Assembly (NCBI GenBank): GCA_036494465.1
Contig: DASXOJ010000071.1
Span: 62,001-126,000, forward strand
Length of the DNA stretch: 64,000 nucleotides
Direction: 5' to 3'
Source: CAJCJE01 sp036494465
Lineage (GTDB): Bacteria; Actinomycetota; Actinomycetes; Mycobacteriales; Pseudonocardiaceae
Part shown: one piece after another, positions 48,650 through 56,855 of the stretch
How positions within the stretch are numbered: the stretch's first letter is position 1
Layout: each line of letters starts with the position of its first letter
Notes under the pieces: model-generated
The model's input: only the letters and a program-made list of their open reading frames with translations
What the model was told of the DNA's origin: nothing
Databases searched by the model: none
Translations under genes and position numbers: made by a program

Positions 48650-49000
48650 ATGACCGCTGAACCGCTCGGTCCCAACGACCTGCCCGCGGTGCCGTCGTTT
48701 CCGCCGGGAACGACGACTGAAGCGATTCATGATGCTCTGATCGACGAGGAACGGACCGATTTCGAGCGGGCCTACCAGAAGGCGATGGGCGACGCCACTC
48801 GCACGATGGACCTGGCCCCGGTGTTGGACGTGTTGCGCACCTACCATCGAATTGCCGTGATGACGCAACACCAAGGTGTCACGGCACATCGTCGAATGCT
48901 GGATCAGATCGCGCGCGCAGTGGAGACCGGCGAAGCTCCGGCGGGGAGTGTCTCTGATGAGGAGATGATGGCCCGGATCAAGGCGAGGCTGGACCGGTAG
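48650..49000 (+). CDS. DUF6247-like small protein, probable antitoxin partner
   Basis: 116 aa. The middle ERTDFERAYQKAMGDATRT and LAPVLDVLRTYHRIAVMTQH resemble the actinobacterial DUF6247 family, commonly found directly upstream of RelE/ParE-type genes. Soluble, mixed charge, no DNA-binding motif obvious. ATG 48650 is preferred; GTG 48593 is in frame. The stop is immediately followed by the toxin-like GTG at 49001. Codon use is less GC-biased than its neighbours, suggesting acquisition. Antitoxin function is inferred from the arrangement only. Confidence 0.6.
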   Translation: MTAEPLGPNDLPAVPSFPPGTTTEAIHDALIDEERTDFERAYQKAMGDATRTMDLAPVLDVLRTYHRIAVMTQHQGVTAHRRMLDQIARAVETGEAPAGSVSDEEMMARIKARLDR

Positions 49001-49261
49001 GTGTACCGAATTGTCACGTATCCGGATGCTGTGGACCAAGTAGACGCACTGCCCGAGATGGCGTTGAACTTCTACGCGCACGCGCTCGACGTACTTCGGC
49101 TAGTCCCGGAGAACGGACGCCCATTCAATGTGGAGCGCCCGCACGGCATGCGTGAAGTTGTCTTCGGGCCTCCTGGTGAAGGCTCGGTGGTTTAAATCTT
49201 GCTTGTCGACCAGCGCGAAGCGCACATCACCCTCGTGCAGTGGATTGATCCGACGGCCTGA
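49001..49261 (+). pseudogene. RelE/ParE-type toxin gene with an in-frame nonsense codon
   Basis: Reads 64 codons (MYRIVTYPDAVDQVDALPEM onward, GTG start), then TAA at 49193-49195, then continues in the same frame for 21 sense codons (ILLVDQREAHITLVQWIDPT) to TGA 49259-49261. Members of this family usually have Tyr where the TAA is, in a VVYxxLxDQREVHVxxVQW pattern; one base change from TAC or TAT to TAA explains it. The lost strand and VQW end belong to the RelE fold, so the product is likely inactive. The DUF6247-like gene upstream is intact. Confidence 0.8.
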
Positions 49262-49272
49262 GCGCCGCGAGG

Positions 49273-50490
49273 TCAGGGCGTGTCGAATCGCACGGGCAGG
49301 GTCAGCGGTCCGCGCATCATTCCGCCCGGTGTCCAGGGGATCTCGGCGAGCGGTCCGGACGGGCGCAGCCCCGGCAACCGGCGCAGCAGCGTGCCGAGCG
49401 CGATGTTCGCCTCCAACCGCGCCAGGGGTGCGCCGAGGCAGTGGTGGATGCCGTGGCCGAAGGCGAGGTGCCGGACGCCGGTTCTGGTCACGTCGAGCAC
49501 GTCGTCCGGGCTGCCGTCCGGGAGCGGCAGGTCGTGGCTGGCCGAGGGGAGGGCGACGACCACGATGTCGCCCTTGCCGATCCGTTGCCCGCCCAGGTCG
49601 AGGTCGGCGGCGGCGAAGCGCGGGGTGGTGAGTTCGACCGAGGAGTCGAACCGCAGGAACTCCTCGACGGCCTCGCCGATCAGGGACGGGTCCGCGCGCA
49701 GTGTCGCCAGCTGGCCGGGCGCGTCGAACAGCGCGTACAGGCTGTTGCCGAGCAGGTTGACGGTGGTTTCGTGCCCGGCGATGACCAGCAGCACGGCGGT
49801 GCCGACCAGTTCGGTTTTGGCGAGCCTGCCGTCGTCCTCGTCGCGCACCGCGACCAACGCGGACAGCAGATCGTCCTGCGGTGCACGGCGTTTGCCTGCG
49901 ATCAGGGCGGCGAGCATGCCGTTGAGGTCACGGGACGCTGCGCGCTGCCGCGCCGAGGGGGCGCTGAGCGCATCCGTTGTCCAGGAACGGAAATCGGCGC
50001 GTTGTGCTTCGGGGACGCCGAGCAGTTCGGAGATCACCGCGACCGGCAGTGGCGCGGTGAAGGTCTCCACCAGATCGGTTTCGCCCAGCGGCAGGATCGC
50101 GTCGATCAGCCCGTCGGCGATCTGCTGGATGCGCGGGCCGAGTTGCTGGGTGCGGCGCGGACTGAACGCGCCTGCGACCAGGCGGCGCAGCCGGGTGTGT
50201 TCGGGTGGGTCGGCTTCCAGCATCTGGCCGCCGATGCCCACTCCTGGCTGGTTCGCGGTGAAGTTGGCGCGCGCCAGGGCTTCTCGGGCCGGTGTCGGGT
50301 CTTTGCGCAGGTCCGGGTGGGTGAGCGCGAGCCGGGCGTGTTCGTGGCTGACCACGAGCCAGCCTTCCAGCCCGCTGCTGAGCCGGGCGCGGTGCACGGG
50401 GCCGAGCGCTCGTAGCCGCGCGTACCGGTTGGGCGAGTCGGCCTTGAACTCCGGGGTGATCACGACCAGTTCGTCCGGTGACGCCGTCAT
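49273..50490 (-). CDS. Cytochrome P450
   Basis: 405 aa bacterial class I P450. I-helix AGHETTVNLL, K-helix ExxR in VEEFLRFDSS, meander, and the heme loop FGHGIHHCLGAPLARLE with the thiolate Cys351. Substrate unknown; no ferredoxin or biosynthetic genes are adjacent. ATG 50490 has GAGGAG seven bases upstream. It is convergent with the decayed toxin gene (12 bases) and divergent from hemL, 155 bases away. The heme it needs is made by surrounding hem genes, although the adjacency may be coincidental. Confidence 0.94.
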   Translation of the reverse strand: MTASPDELVVITPEFKADSPNRYARLRALGPVHRARLSSGLEGWLVVSHEHARLALTHPDLRKDPTPAREALARANFTANQPGVGIGGQMLEADPPEHTRLRRLVAGAFSPRRTQQLGPRIQQIADGLIDAILPLGETDLVETFTAPLPVAVISELLGVPEAQRADFRSWTTDALSAPSARQRAASRDLNGMLAALIAGKRRAPQDDLLSALVAVRDEDDGRLAKTELVGTAVLLVIAGHETTVNLLGNSLYALFDAPGQLATLRADPSLIGEAVEEFLRFDSSVELTTPRFAAADLDLGGQRIGKGDIVVVALPSASHDLPLPDGSPDDVLDVTRTGVRHLAFGHGIHHCLGAPLARLEANIALGTLLRRLPGLRPSGPLAEIPWTPGGMMRGPLTLPVRFDTP

Positions 50491-50645
50491 CCGCGACTCC
50501 TCGGCAGGTGGGAACGGGCACTCGCAGTTTCCCGCTGATGTGGATCTCCGTCGAGCGGCAGGACCGGGTACTGACTGGTCCCCGAGGAACATCATCAGCG
50601 GGCGTGAGCGCGGCCACTCGTGGGCTACCTGCGAGACTGGGGGCC

Positions 50646-51968
50646 GTGACGGCCAACGAAGCAAATACCAGCCGGTCGCGAGAGCTGTTCGAGCGGGCCG
50701 CGACGGCCACGCCTGGTGGGGTGAACTCGCCGGTCAGGGCGTTTCACTCGGTCGGCGGAACGCCGAGGTTCATGGTCTCCGGCAGCGGACCGCTGCTGAC
50801 CGACGTGGACGGCAACAGCTACGTGGACCTGGTCAGTTCGTGGGGTCCGATGATCCTGGGGCACGCGCATCCCGCGGTCGTCGAGGCGACGCGGCGGGCG
50901 GCGGAGCGGGGGTTGTCGTTCGGGACGCCGACCGAAGGCGAGGTCGAGCTCGCCGAGGAGATCATCGCGCGGGTACGGCCGGTGGAGCAGGTGCGGCTGG
51001 TCAACTCAGGTACCGAGGCGACGATGAGCGCGGTCCGGCTCGCCCGTGGGTTCACCGGGCGGAGCAGGATCATCAAGTTCGCTGGCTGCTACCACGGCCA
51101 TGTTGACGCGCTGCTGGCCGACGCGGGCTCGGGCGTCGCGACGCTGGGCCTGCCGACGTCTCCCGGGGTGACCGGCGCGCAGGCGGCCGACACGATCGTG
51201 CTGCCCTACAACGACGTCGACGCGGTGCGCGCGGCCTTCGCGGCCGAGCCGGACGCGATCGCTGCGGTGATCACCGAGGCCGCCGCGGGCAACATGGGCG
51301 CGGTCGCGCCCCGGCCGGGATTCAACGCGGCGCTGCGCGAGATCGCGCACCAGTACGGCGCGCTGCTGATCATGGACGAGGTGATGACCGGGTTCCGGGT
51401 CTCCCTCGCCGGTTGGTACGGCCTTGAAGAGGTCGACGGCGACCTGTACACGTTCGGCAAGGTCATGTCGGGCGGTTTGCCCGCTGCCGCGTTCGGCGGC
51501 CGGGCCGAGGTGATGAGCAGGCTGGCGCCGGTCGGGCCGGTCTACCAGGCGGGCACGCTGTCCGGGAACCCGGTCGCGGTCGCCGCCGGCCTGACCACGC
51601 TGCGGCACGCGGACGCCGAGGTCTACCAGTTGCTGGACGCGAACGCGCGCAGGCTGGGCGAGCTGTTCGCGAAGGGGCTGAGCGAGGCGGGCGTGCCGCA
51701 CCACGTGCAGTTCGCGGGCAACCTGGTGAGCGTGTTCTTCACCGAGAACGGACAGGTGTTCGACTACGCACAGGCCAGGGCCACCCAGACCTGGCGGTAT
51801 CCGGCGTTCTTCCACGCGCTGCTCGATCACGGCGTGTACGGACCGCCGAGCGCCTACGAGGCGTGGTTCGTGAACGCGGCCATGGACGAGGCCGCGTTCG
51901 AGGTCATCGAGGCCGCCATGCCGCACGCGGCGGCGGCAGCGGCCAATGCTGAGCAGGTGGTGGGATGA
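50646..51968 (+). CDS. hemL: Glutamate-1-semialdehyde 2,1-aminomutase
   Basis: 440 aa. PLP-dependent conversion of glutamate-1-semialdehyde to 5-aminolevulinate, right after the HemA step. Motifs: SRELFERAATATPGGVNSPV, RLVNSGTEATMSAVRLARG, KFAGCYHGHVDALL, IMDEVMTGFRV and the Schiff-base Lys in LYTFGKVMSGGLPAAAFGG. GTG 50646 is in the family position; GAGACT eight bases upstream could be a leaderless -10. Its stop overlaps the phosphatase gene (ATGA). It heads the operon that continues into cytochrome c maturation, as in mycobacteria (Rv0524-Rv0529). Confidence 0.97.
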   Translation: MTANEANTSRSRELFERAATATPGGVNSPVRAFHSVGGTPRFMVSGSGPLLTDVDGNSYVDLVSSWGPMILGHAHPAVVEATRRAAERGLSFGTPTEGEVELAEEIIARVRPVEQVRLVNSGTEATMSAVRLARGFTGRSRIIKFAGCYHGHVDALLADAGSGVATLGLPTSPGVTGAQAADTIVLPYNDVDAVRAAFAAEPDAIAAVITEAAAGNMGAVAPRPGFNAALREIAHQYGALLIMDEVMTGFRVSLAGWYGLEEVDGDLYTFGKVMSGGLPAAAFGGRAEVMSRLAPVGPVYQAGTLSGNPVAVAAGLTTLRHADAEVYQLLDANARRLGELFAKGLSEAGVPHHVQFAGNLVSVFFTENGQVFDYAQARATQTWRYPAFFHALLDHGVYGPPSAYEAWFVNAAMDEAAFEVIEAAMPHAAAAAANAEQVVG

Positions 51969-52606
51969 GCGAGGGCTCGAACCGGACGATCGTGCACCTG
52001 GTCCGGCACGGTGAAGTGCACAACCCGAACGGCGTGCTCTACGGCCGCCTGCCCGGCTACCACCTGTCCACGCGCGGTGAGCAGCAGGCCATCGTCGTGG
52101 CCGAGTTCCTCGCCGACCGGGACATCGTGCACGTCGCGCATTCGCCGTTGCAGCGCGCGCAGCAGACCGCGGCGCCGACGGCCGCGTCGCACCGGCTCGA
52201 TCCGGTGATCGACGACCGGCTGATCGAGGCGGGCAACCTGTTCGAGGGCCAGAAGGTCTCGGTCGGCGACGGCGCGCTGCGCGATCCGCGCAACTGGCCG
52301 AAGATGCGCGATCCGTTCACTCCGTCCTGGGGCGAGCCGTACCTGACCATCGCGCATCGCATGCTCGCCGCCGTGCACCGGGTGCGCGCGGTCGCGGTCG
52401 GGCACGAGGCGGTGTGCGTGTCGCACCAGCTGCCGATCTGGACGTTCCGGCTGTTCATGGAGGGCAAGCGGCTCTGGCACGACCCGCGCCGCAGGCAGTG
52501 CTCGCTGGCCTCGATCACCAGCTTCGAGTTCGACGAGGAGCGGCTGGTCGGCATCCAGTACCGCGACCCGGTCGCGTCGACGAACGCGCGGGTGACCGGG
52601 CGATGA
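51965..52606 (+). CDS. Histidine phosphatase family protein
   Basis: 213 aa. Phosphoglycerate-mutase-like superfamily: phospho-His in IVHLVRHGEVHNPNGVLYGR, second His/Glu region AHSPLQRAQQTAAPTAA, and the C-terminal catalytic His in VSHQLPIW. Rv0525-like by position. The substrate is unknown and it is unrelated in role to gpmA at 9 kb. ATG 51965 overlaps hemL, and its stop overlaps the ResA-like gene start (ATGA), so hemL, this gene and the thioredoxin gene are translated together. Confidence 0.9.
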   Translation: MSEGSNRTIVHLVRHGEVHNPNGVLYGRLPGYHLSTRGEQQAIVVAEFLADRDIVHVAHSPLQRAQQTAAPTAASHRLDPVIDDRLIEAGNLFEGQKVSVGDGALRDPRNWPKMRDPFTPSWGEPYLTIAHRMLAAVHRVRAVAVGHEAVCVSHQLPIWTFRLFMEGKRLWHDPRRRQCSLASITSFEFDEERLVGIQYRDPVASTNARVTGR

Positions 52607-53193
52607 AGCGGTTGGCGATCCTGCCGGTGCTGTTCTCGGTCGCCGTGCTGGTGCTGTCCGGGTGTGGGGCGGGGAAGAACGCGGTCAACACGGACGCGGA
52701 CTACAACTTCGTATCGCCCGGCGGCCAGGTGCGGTTGTTCTACGCGTCGGCGCAGCGCAAGCCGCTGCCGGACCTGGCCGGGCAGAGCCTGCAACAACCG
52801 GACAAGCAGATCGCCATCTCCAGCTTTCCGAACGACGTGGTCGTGCTGAACATCTGGGGCGCGTGGTGCGCCAACTGCCGCGCCGAGGCACCCGAGCTCC
52901 AGCAGGTCTACAACCAGACCAAGAGCCAGGGCGTGCAGGTGCTCGGCATCGACTTCAAGGACCAGAGCCGCAACGCGGCGCTGGACTTCATGTCCGACTA
53001 CCAGATGAGCTATCCGTCCATTTACGACTTCGCGGGCCGAACCTTGCTGGAGCTCAACAACTTCCCGCGCAGCTCGGTGCCCGCCACGATCGTGCTGGAC
53101 CGGCAGCACCGGGTCGCCGCCGTGTACCTGACCCAGATCACCGCGGCCGATCTGCTGCCGGAGATCCAGAAGGTCGCAGCCGAGAAGGATTGA
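52603..53193 (+). CDS. Thioredoxin-like lipoprotein (ResA/TlpA-type)
   Basis: 196 aa. Lipoprotein signal with lipobox VLSGC (Cys21), then a TlpA fold with redox motif WCANC (Cys89, Cys92) in VVLNIWGAWCANCRAEAPEL and cis-Pro in SSVPATIVLD. Attached outside the membrane it should reduce the apocytochrome c CxxCH thiols before heme attachment. ATG 52603 overlaps the phosphatase stop. Its last codons are followed by a short duplication (GAGAAGGATT repeated at 53182-53206), a relic of tail copying. CcdA, ResB and CcsB follow. Confidence 0.93.
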   Translation: MKRLAILPVLFSVAVLVLSGCGAGKNAVNTDADYNFVSPGGQVRLFYASAQRKPLPDLAGQSLQQPDKQIAISSFPNDVVVLNIWGAWCANCRAEAPELQQVYNQTKSQGVQVLGIDFKDQSRNAALDFMSDYQMSYPSIYDFAGRTLLELNNFPRSSVPATIVLDRQHRVAAVYLTQITAADLLPEIQKVAAEKD

Positions 53194-53305
53194 GACCGAG
53201 AAGGATTAAAGCCGCCGTGAAGTGCCGCAAGCAGGGCTGTGATCCAGAACGCCACCGGGGATACCGGTGGCGAGCCGCCGGATCGCACTACCTACTCTCG
53301 ATCGC

Positions 53306-54088
53306 GTGAACCCCACCGAGCAGCTGGCCATCTCGGGTCCGCTGCTGCTCGCGGTGGTCGTCTCGGTGGCTGCCGGCGCGGTGTCCTTCGCTTCGCCGTG
53401 CGTGGTCCCGCTGGTGCCCGGCTACCTCGCCTACCTGGCCGGTCTGGTCGGCGCAGAATCGCCAGCGGTGAGCGCGGCCGAACCGGCCCGCAAGGGACGG
53501 TTCCGGGTGGCCGGTGCGTCCCTGCTGTTCGTGGCCGGGTTCACCGTCGTGTTCGGCGCCGCGTCCATCCTGGTCTTCGGGGTGTCCAACTCGCTGCTGG
53601 CCAACGAGCAGCTGCTGGAGCGCATCGGCGGCGTGGTCACCATCGTGATGGGACTGGTCTTCATCGGCCTGGTGCCCGCGCTGCAACGCGAGTTCCGGCT
53701 GCACGCGGTACCCAGGGCGGGCCTGTTCGGCGCGCCGCTGCTCGGCGCGGTGTTCGCGCTGGGCTGGACGCCCTGCCTTGGCCCGACCCTGACCGGCGTG
53801 CTGGCCGTCGCGGACGCGACAACGCCCGGCCTCGGCAACACCGTGCGCGCGATCCTGCTGGTCCTCGCCTACTGCCTCGGCCTCGGCCTGCCGTTCGTGG
53901 TGCTCGCGCTCGGCGCCCGCTGGGCAGTGCGCGCCACCGGCTGGCTGCGCACGCACGTGCGTGCCATGCAGATCACCGGCGGCGTGCTGCTGCTGTGCGT
54001 CGGCGTCGCGCTGGTCACCGGGCTCTGGGACGTGCTGATCTCCTGGCTGCGGGAAACCGTTGCCTCCAACGCGACATCGCCGATCTGA
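53306..54088 (+). CDS. ccdA: CcdA-type thiol-disulfide transporter
   Basis: 260 aa. Six transmembrane helices. The first conserved Cys is in SFASPCVVPLVPGYLAYLAG and the second in LGWTPCLGPTLTGVL, the two residues that pass electrons across the membrane from cytoplasmic thioredoxin to ResA. GTG 53306 follows TACTCT by seven bases, a leaderless start, suggesting that the cytochrome c genes also have their own promoter. Twelve bases separate it from resB. Equivalent to Rv0527. Confidence 0.94.
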   Translation: MNPTEQLAISGPLLLAVVVSVAAGAVSFASPCVVPLVPGYLAYLAGLVGAESPAVSAAEPARKGRFRVAGASLLFVAGFTVVFGAASILVFGVSNSLLANEQLLERIGGVVTIVMGLVFIGLVPALQREFRLHAVPRAGLFGAPLLGAVFALGWTPCLGPTLTGVLAVADATTPGLGNTVRAILLVLAYCLGLGLPFVVLALGARWAVRATGWLRTHVRAMQITGGVLLLCVGVALVTGLWDVLISWLRETVASNATSPI

Positions 54089-54100
54089 GGTGCCCCGGCT

Positions 54101-55753
54101 GTGACCAGGACCGTGACCGAGCCGGCCGAACCGACCGCGACCGAGCCGCCGCGCCGGTCCCCGCTGCGCAACGCGCTCGCCTTCGTGCGCAACACCTGGC
54201 GCGGCCTGGTGACCATGCGCACCGCGCTGATGCTGCTGTTCCTGCTCGCGCTCGGCGCCATGCCCGGCGCGCTGCTGCCGCAGCGCCCGCTGAACCCGCC
54301 GCTGGTCACCACCTATATCCAGAACCACGGCTGGTGGGGCGAACTGCTGGACAAGCTCCAGTTCTTCAACGTCTACGGCAGCGTCTGGTTCGCCGCGATC
54401 TACGTGCTGCTGTTCGTGTCGCTGGTCGGCTGCCTGCTGCCGCGCTCGGTCGACTACTTCCGCCAGTCCACCGCGAAACCGGTGCTGACCCCGCGCAACC
54501 TGGCCAGGATGCCGCACCACACCAGCAGCACCACCGCGACCGACGGCCAGGCGGCCCTGGACGCGGCGCGCAAGGAACTGCGCGGCTGGCGGCAGATCGA
54601 ACGCACCGAAGAGGGCGGCGCGCGCAGCATCTCCGCCGAGCGCGGCTACCTGCGCGAGACCGGCAACCTGATCTTCCACTTCGCCATGCTCGGCCTGATC
54701 ATCGCGTTCGCGGTCGGCAAGCTCTACGGCTACACCGGCCAGTCGATCGTGCTCGCCGAAGGCAACCAGCAGTCCCAGTGGTGCAACTCGGGCGTGCTCG
54801 CCTACGACTCGTTCAGCCCCGGCCTGCGGGTGGACGGCACCGACCTGGCGCCCTACTGCATCAGGGTGAACAGCTTCAGCTCGTCGTTCCTGCCCAACGA
54901 GGTAGCGCAGAGCTTCGACGCGAAACTGTCCTACCAGGCCGATCCGGTCGGCGACCCGAACACCTGGCAGAACTACAACCTCCAGGTCAACGAGCCGCTC
55001 AACGTCGACGGCGACAAGGTCTACCTGGCGGGCAACGGCTACGCGCCGGTCTTCACGGTGACCTACCCGAACGGGCAGAGCCGGACCAACGCGATCCAGT
55101 GGAAAGAGGACGACGGGCTGACCTACCTCTCCGAGGGGGCGACCAAGTTCGATCCGCCGGGCATCACCGACCCGGCCGAACTGCACCGCAAGCAGATCGC
55201 GGTCACCGGGTTGTTCGCGCCGACCGCCGCGATCAGCGGCGGCATCATGACCTCGGTGTTCCCCGCGCCGGACAACCCCGGCGTTGCGGCCATGATCTAC
55301 GAGGGCAATCTCGGCTCCGACTCGGATGATCAGTCCATTTTCGACATCGACCAGACCATGGTCGACAGCGGCAAGCTGAAGATGGTCAAGCAGGCCAACC
55401 TGATGCTCGGCCAGTCGATGAAACTGCCGGACGGCACGACCGTGAAGTTCGACTCGGTGCAGCGCTGGGTATCGCTGCTGATCACGCACGACCCGACGCA
55501 GAGCTACGTGCTCGTGTTCGCGATCGCGCTGCTGGTCGGCCTGATCACGTCGCTGGTGATCAAGCGCCGCCGCATCTGGGTGCGGGTCACCCCGGCAGGC
55601 GATGACGAGCCGGAAGGTCGTACCGTGATCGAGGTCGGCGGTCTGGCTCGCACCGACCAGGCAGGGTACGGCGAGGAGTTCACCAAGCTGTCCGCGCGGA
55701 TCATCGACGCGGCCGCTGGTGCTGATCGTTCGACGGCAGGAAAGGACGCCTGA
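54101..55753 (+). CDS. resB: Cytochrome c biogenesis protein ResB
   Basis: 550 aa. Membrane helices near 35-58 (TMRTALMLLFLLALGAMPGA), 98-115, 190-210 and a C-terminal one about 470-488 (VFAIALLVGLITSLVI); the large extracytoplasmic domain between lies at about 215-465. It forms the system II heme-handling and ligation complex with CcsB. GTG 54101 begins a proline-rich leader. The stop overlaps CcsB (TGATG). From context and length it is Rv0528-like, though sequence conservation of ResB is low across phyla. Confidence 0.93.
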   Translation: MTRTVTEPAEPTATEPPRRSPLRNALAFVRNTWRGLVTMRTALMLLFLLALGAMPGALLPQRPLNPPLVTTYIQNHGWWGELLDKLQFFNVYGSVWFAAIYVLLFVSLVGCLLPRSVDYFRQSTAKPVLTPRNLARMPHHTSSTTATDGQAALDAARKELRGWRQIERTEEGGARSISAERGYLRETGNLIFHFAMLGLIIAFAVGKLYGYTGQSIVLAEGNQQSQWCNSGVLAYDSFSPGLRVDGTDLAPYCIRVNSFSSSFLPNEVAQSFDAKLSYQADPVGDPNTWQNYNLQVNEPLNVDGDKVYLAGNGYAPVFTVTYPNGQSRTNAIQWKEDDGLTYLSEGATKFDPPGITDPAELHRKQIAVTGLFAPTAAISGGIMTSVFPAPDNPGVAAMIYEGNLGSDSDDQSIFDIDQTMVDSGKLKMVKQANLMLGQSMKLPDGTTVKFDSVQRWVSLLITHDPTQSYVLVFAIALLVGLITSLVIKRRRIWVRVTPAGDDEPEGRTVIEVGGLARTDQAGYGEEFTKLSARIIDAAAGADRSTAGKDA

Positions 55754-56736
55754 TGCCGGTCAACGAGACATTGGCCCACTACAGCAGTTGGTGCTACGGC
55801 AGCGCGGTCGGCATCTACGTGCTGGCGACGCTGTTCTGCCTCGCCGACGCCGCCTTCGCCAAGTCCCGGCGCGACGTGTCCGCGCAGGCCCGCGAACTCG
55901 TTGGCGCCGGTGGCCCGAGCGTCACCGAAGCAGGCAAGCCCGCGATGCACATCGGCCGCACCATCGAGACGCCGCGCAGGCCGCTGGCCGAGCGCCTCGG
56001 CCGGATGGGCATCTCGCTGGTCATCCTCGGTCTTGCCATGCACCTGGTCGCCATCGTGCTGCGCGGAGTCGCGACACACCGCGCGCCGTGGGGCAACATG
56101 TACGAGTACGTGTCCGTGATCGGCTTCGTCTCGCTGGCCGTGTGGACCGCGATGATGGCGAAGTACCCGATCCGGCGCGCCACCGGCTTCGTGCTGGTGC
56201 CGATCGTGATCCTGCTGTTCCTCGGCGGCACCGTGCTCTACACGCAGGCCGAACCGGTCGAGCCCGCGTTGCAGTCCTACTGGCTCGCCGTGCACGTGAC
56301 CATCGTGTCCATCGCGACCGGCATCCTGATCATCCCCGGCGTGGCCAGCATCCTGTACCTGCTGCGTTCCGCGCACGAAAACAAGCCCGCGTTCCTGCCG
56401 AAGTTCGGGCCGAAGCTGCCCAGCGCGGACACCCTCGACCGGCTCGCCTACCGCACCACCGTGATCGGCCTGCCGCTGTTCACCCTCGGCGTCATCTGCG
56501 GCGCGATCTGGGCCGACTCGGCCTGGGGCCACTACTGGCAGTGGGACCCCAAGGAGACCACCGCGTTCGTCGCCTGGGTCGTCTACGCCGCGTACCTGCA
56601 CTCGCGCGCGACCGCGGGCTGGCGCGGCAACAGGGCCGCCGTCATCAACGTGCTCGGCTTCGCGGTGATGATGTTCAACCTGTTCTTCATCAACCTGGTC
56701 GTCACCGGCCTGCACTCCTACGCTGGCGTCGGCTGA
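55753..56736 (+). CDS. ccsB: Cytochrome c biogenesis heme exporter CcsB/CcsA
   Basis: 327 aa. Eight or so transmembrane helices; the tryptophan-rich heme-binding WWD segment is seen as SAWGHYWQWDPKETTAFVAW, with flanking conserved histidines (VHVTIVSI, LHSRATAGW). It moves heme to the outside and, with ResB, joins it to apocytochrome c. The loop after helix 1 (KSRRDVSAQARELVGAGGPS) is a variable actinobacterial insert. ATG 55753 shares TGATG with the resB stop. Last gene of the hemL-ccsB operon. Confidence 0.95.
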   Translation: MPVNETLAHYSSWCYGSAVGIYVLATLFCLADAAFAKSRRDVSAQARELVGAGGPSVTEAGKPAMHIGRTIETPRRPLAERLGRMGISLVILGLAMHLVAIVLRGVATHRAPWGNMYEYVSVIGFVSLAVWTAMMAKYPIRRATGFVLVPIVILLFLGGTVLYTQAEPVEPALQSYWLAVHVTIVSIATGILIIPGVASILYLLRSAHENKPAFLPKFGPKLPSADTLDRLAYRTTVIGLPLFTLGVICGAIWADSAWGHYWQWDPKETTAFVAWVVYAAYLHSRATAGWRGNRAAVINVLGFAVMMFNLFFINLVVTGLHSYAGVG

Positions 56737-56855
56737 GCCGGAGATCCGCATAACGACCTGGGACGTTCGGCGGGCCCAGGTCGACCCTGGTGTGCTCGGC
56801 GACTACCGTCAACCACTGGTTGGTTCGCGATCTTTTCGCAAGGAGGACTCCAGCG

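Noticed and set aside
53288..55489. A 733-codon minus-strand frame over ccdA and resB
   Set aside because: Antisense shadow with low-complexity composition and no start context; the plus-strand genes are certain.
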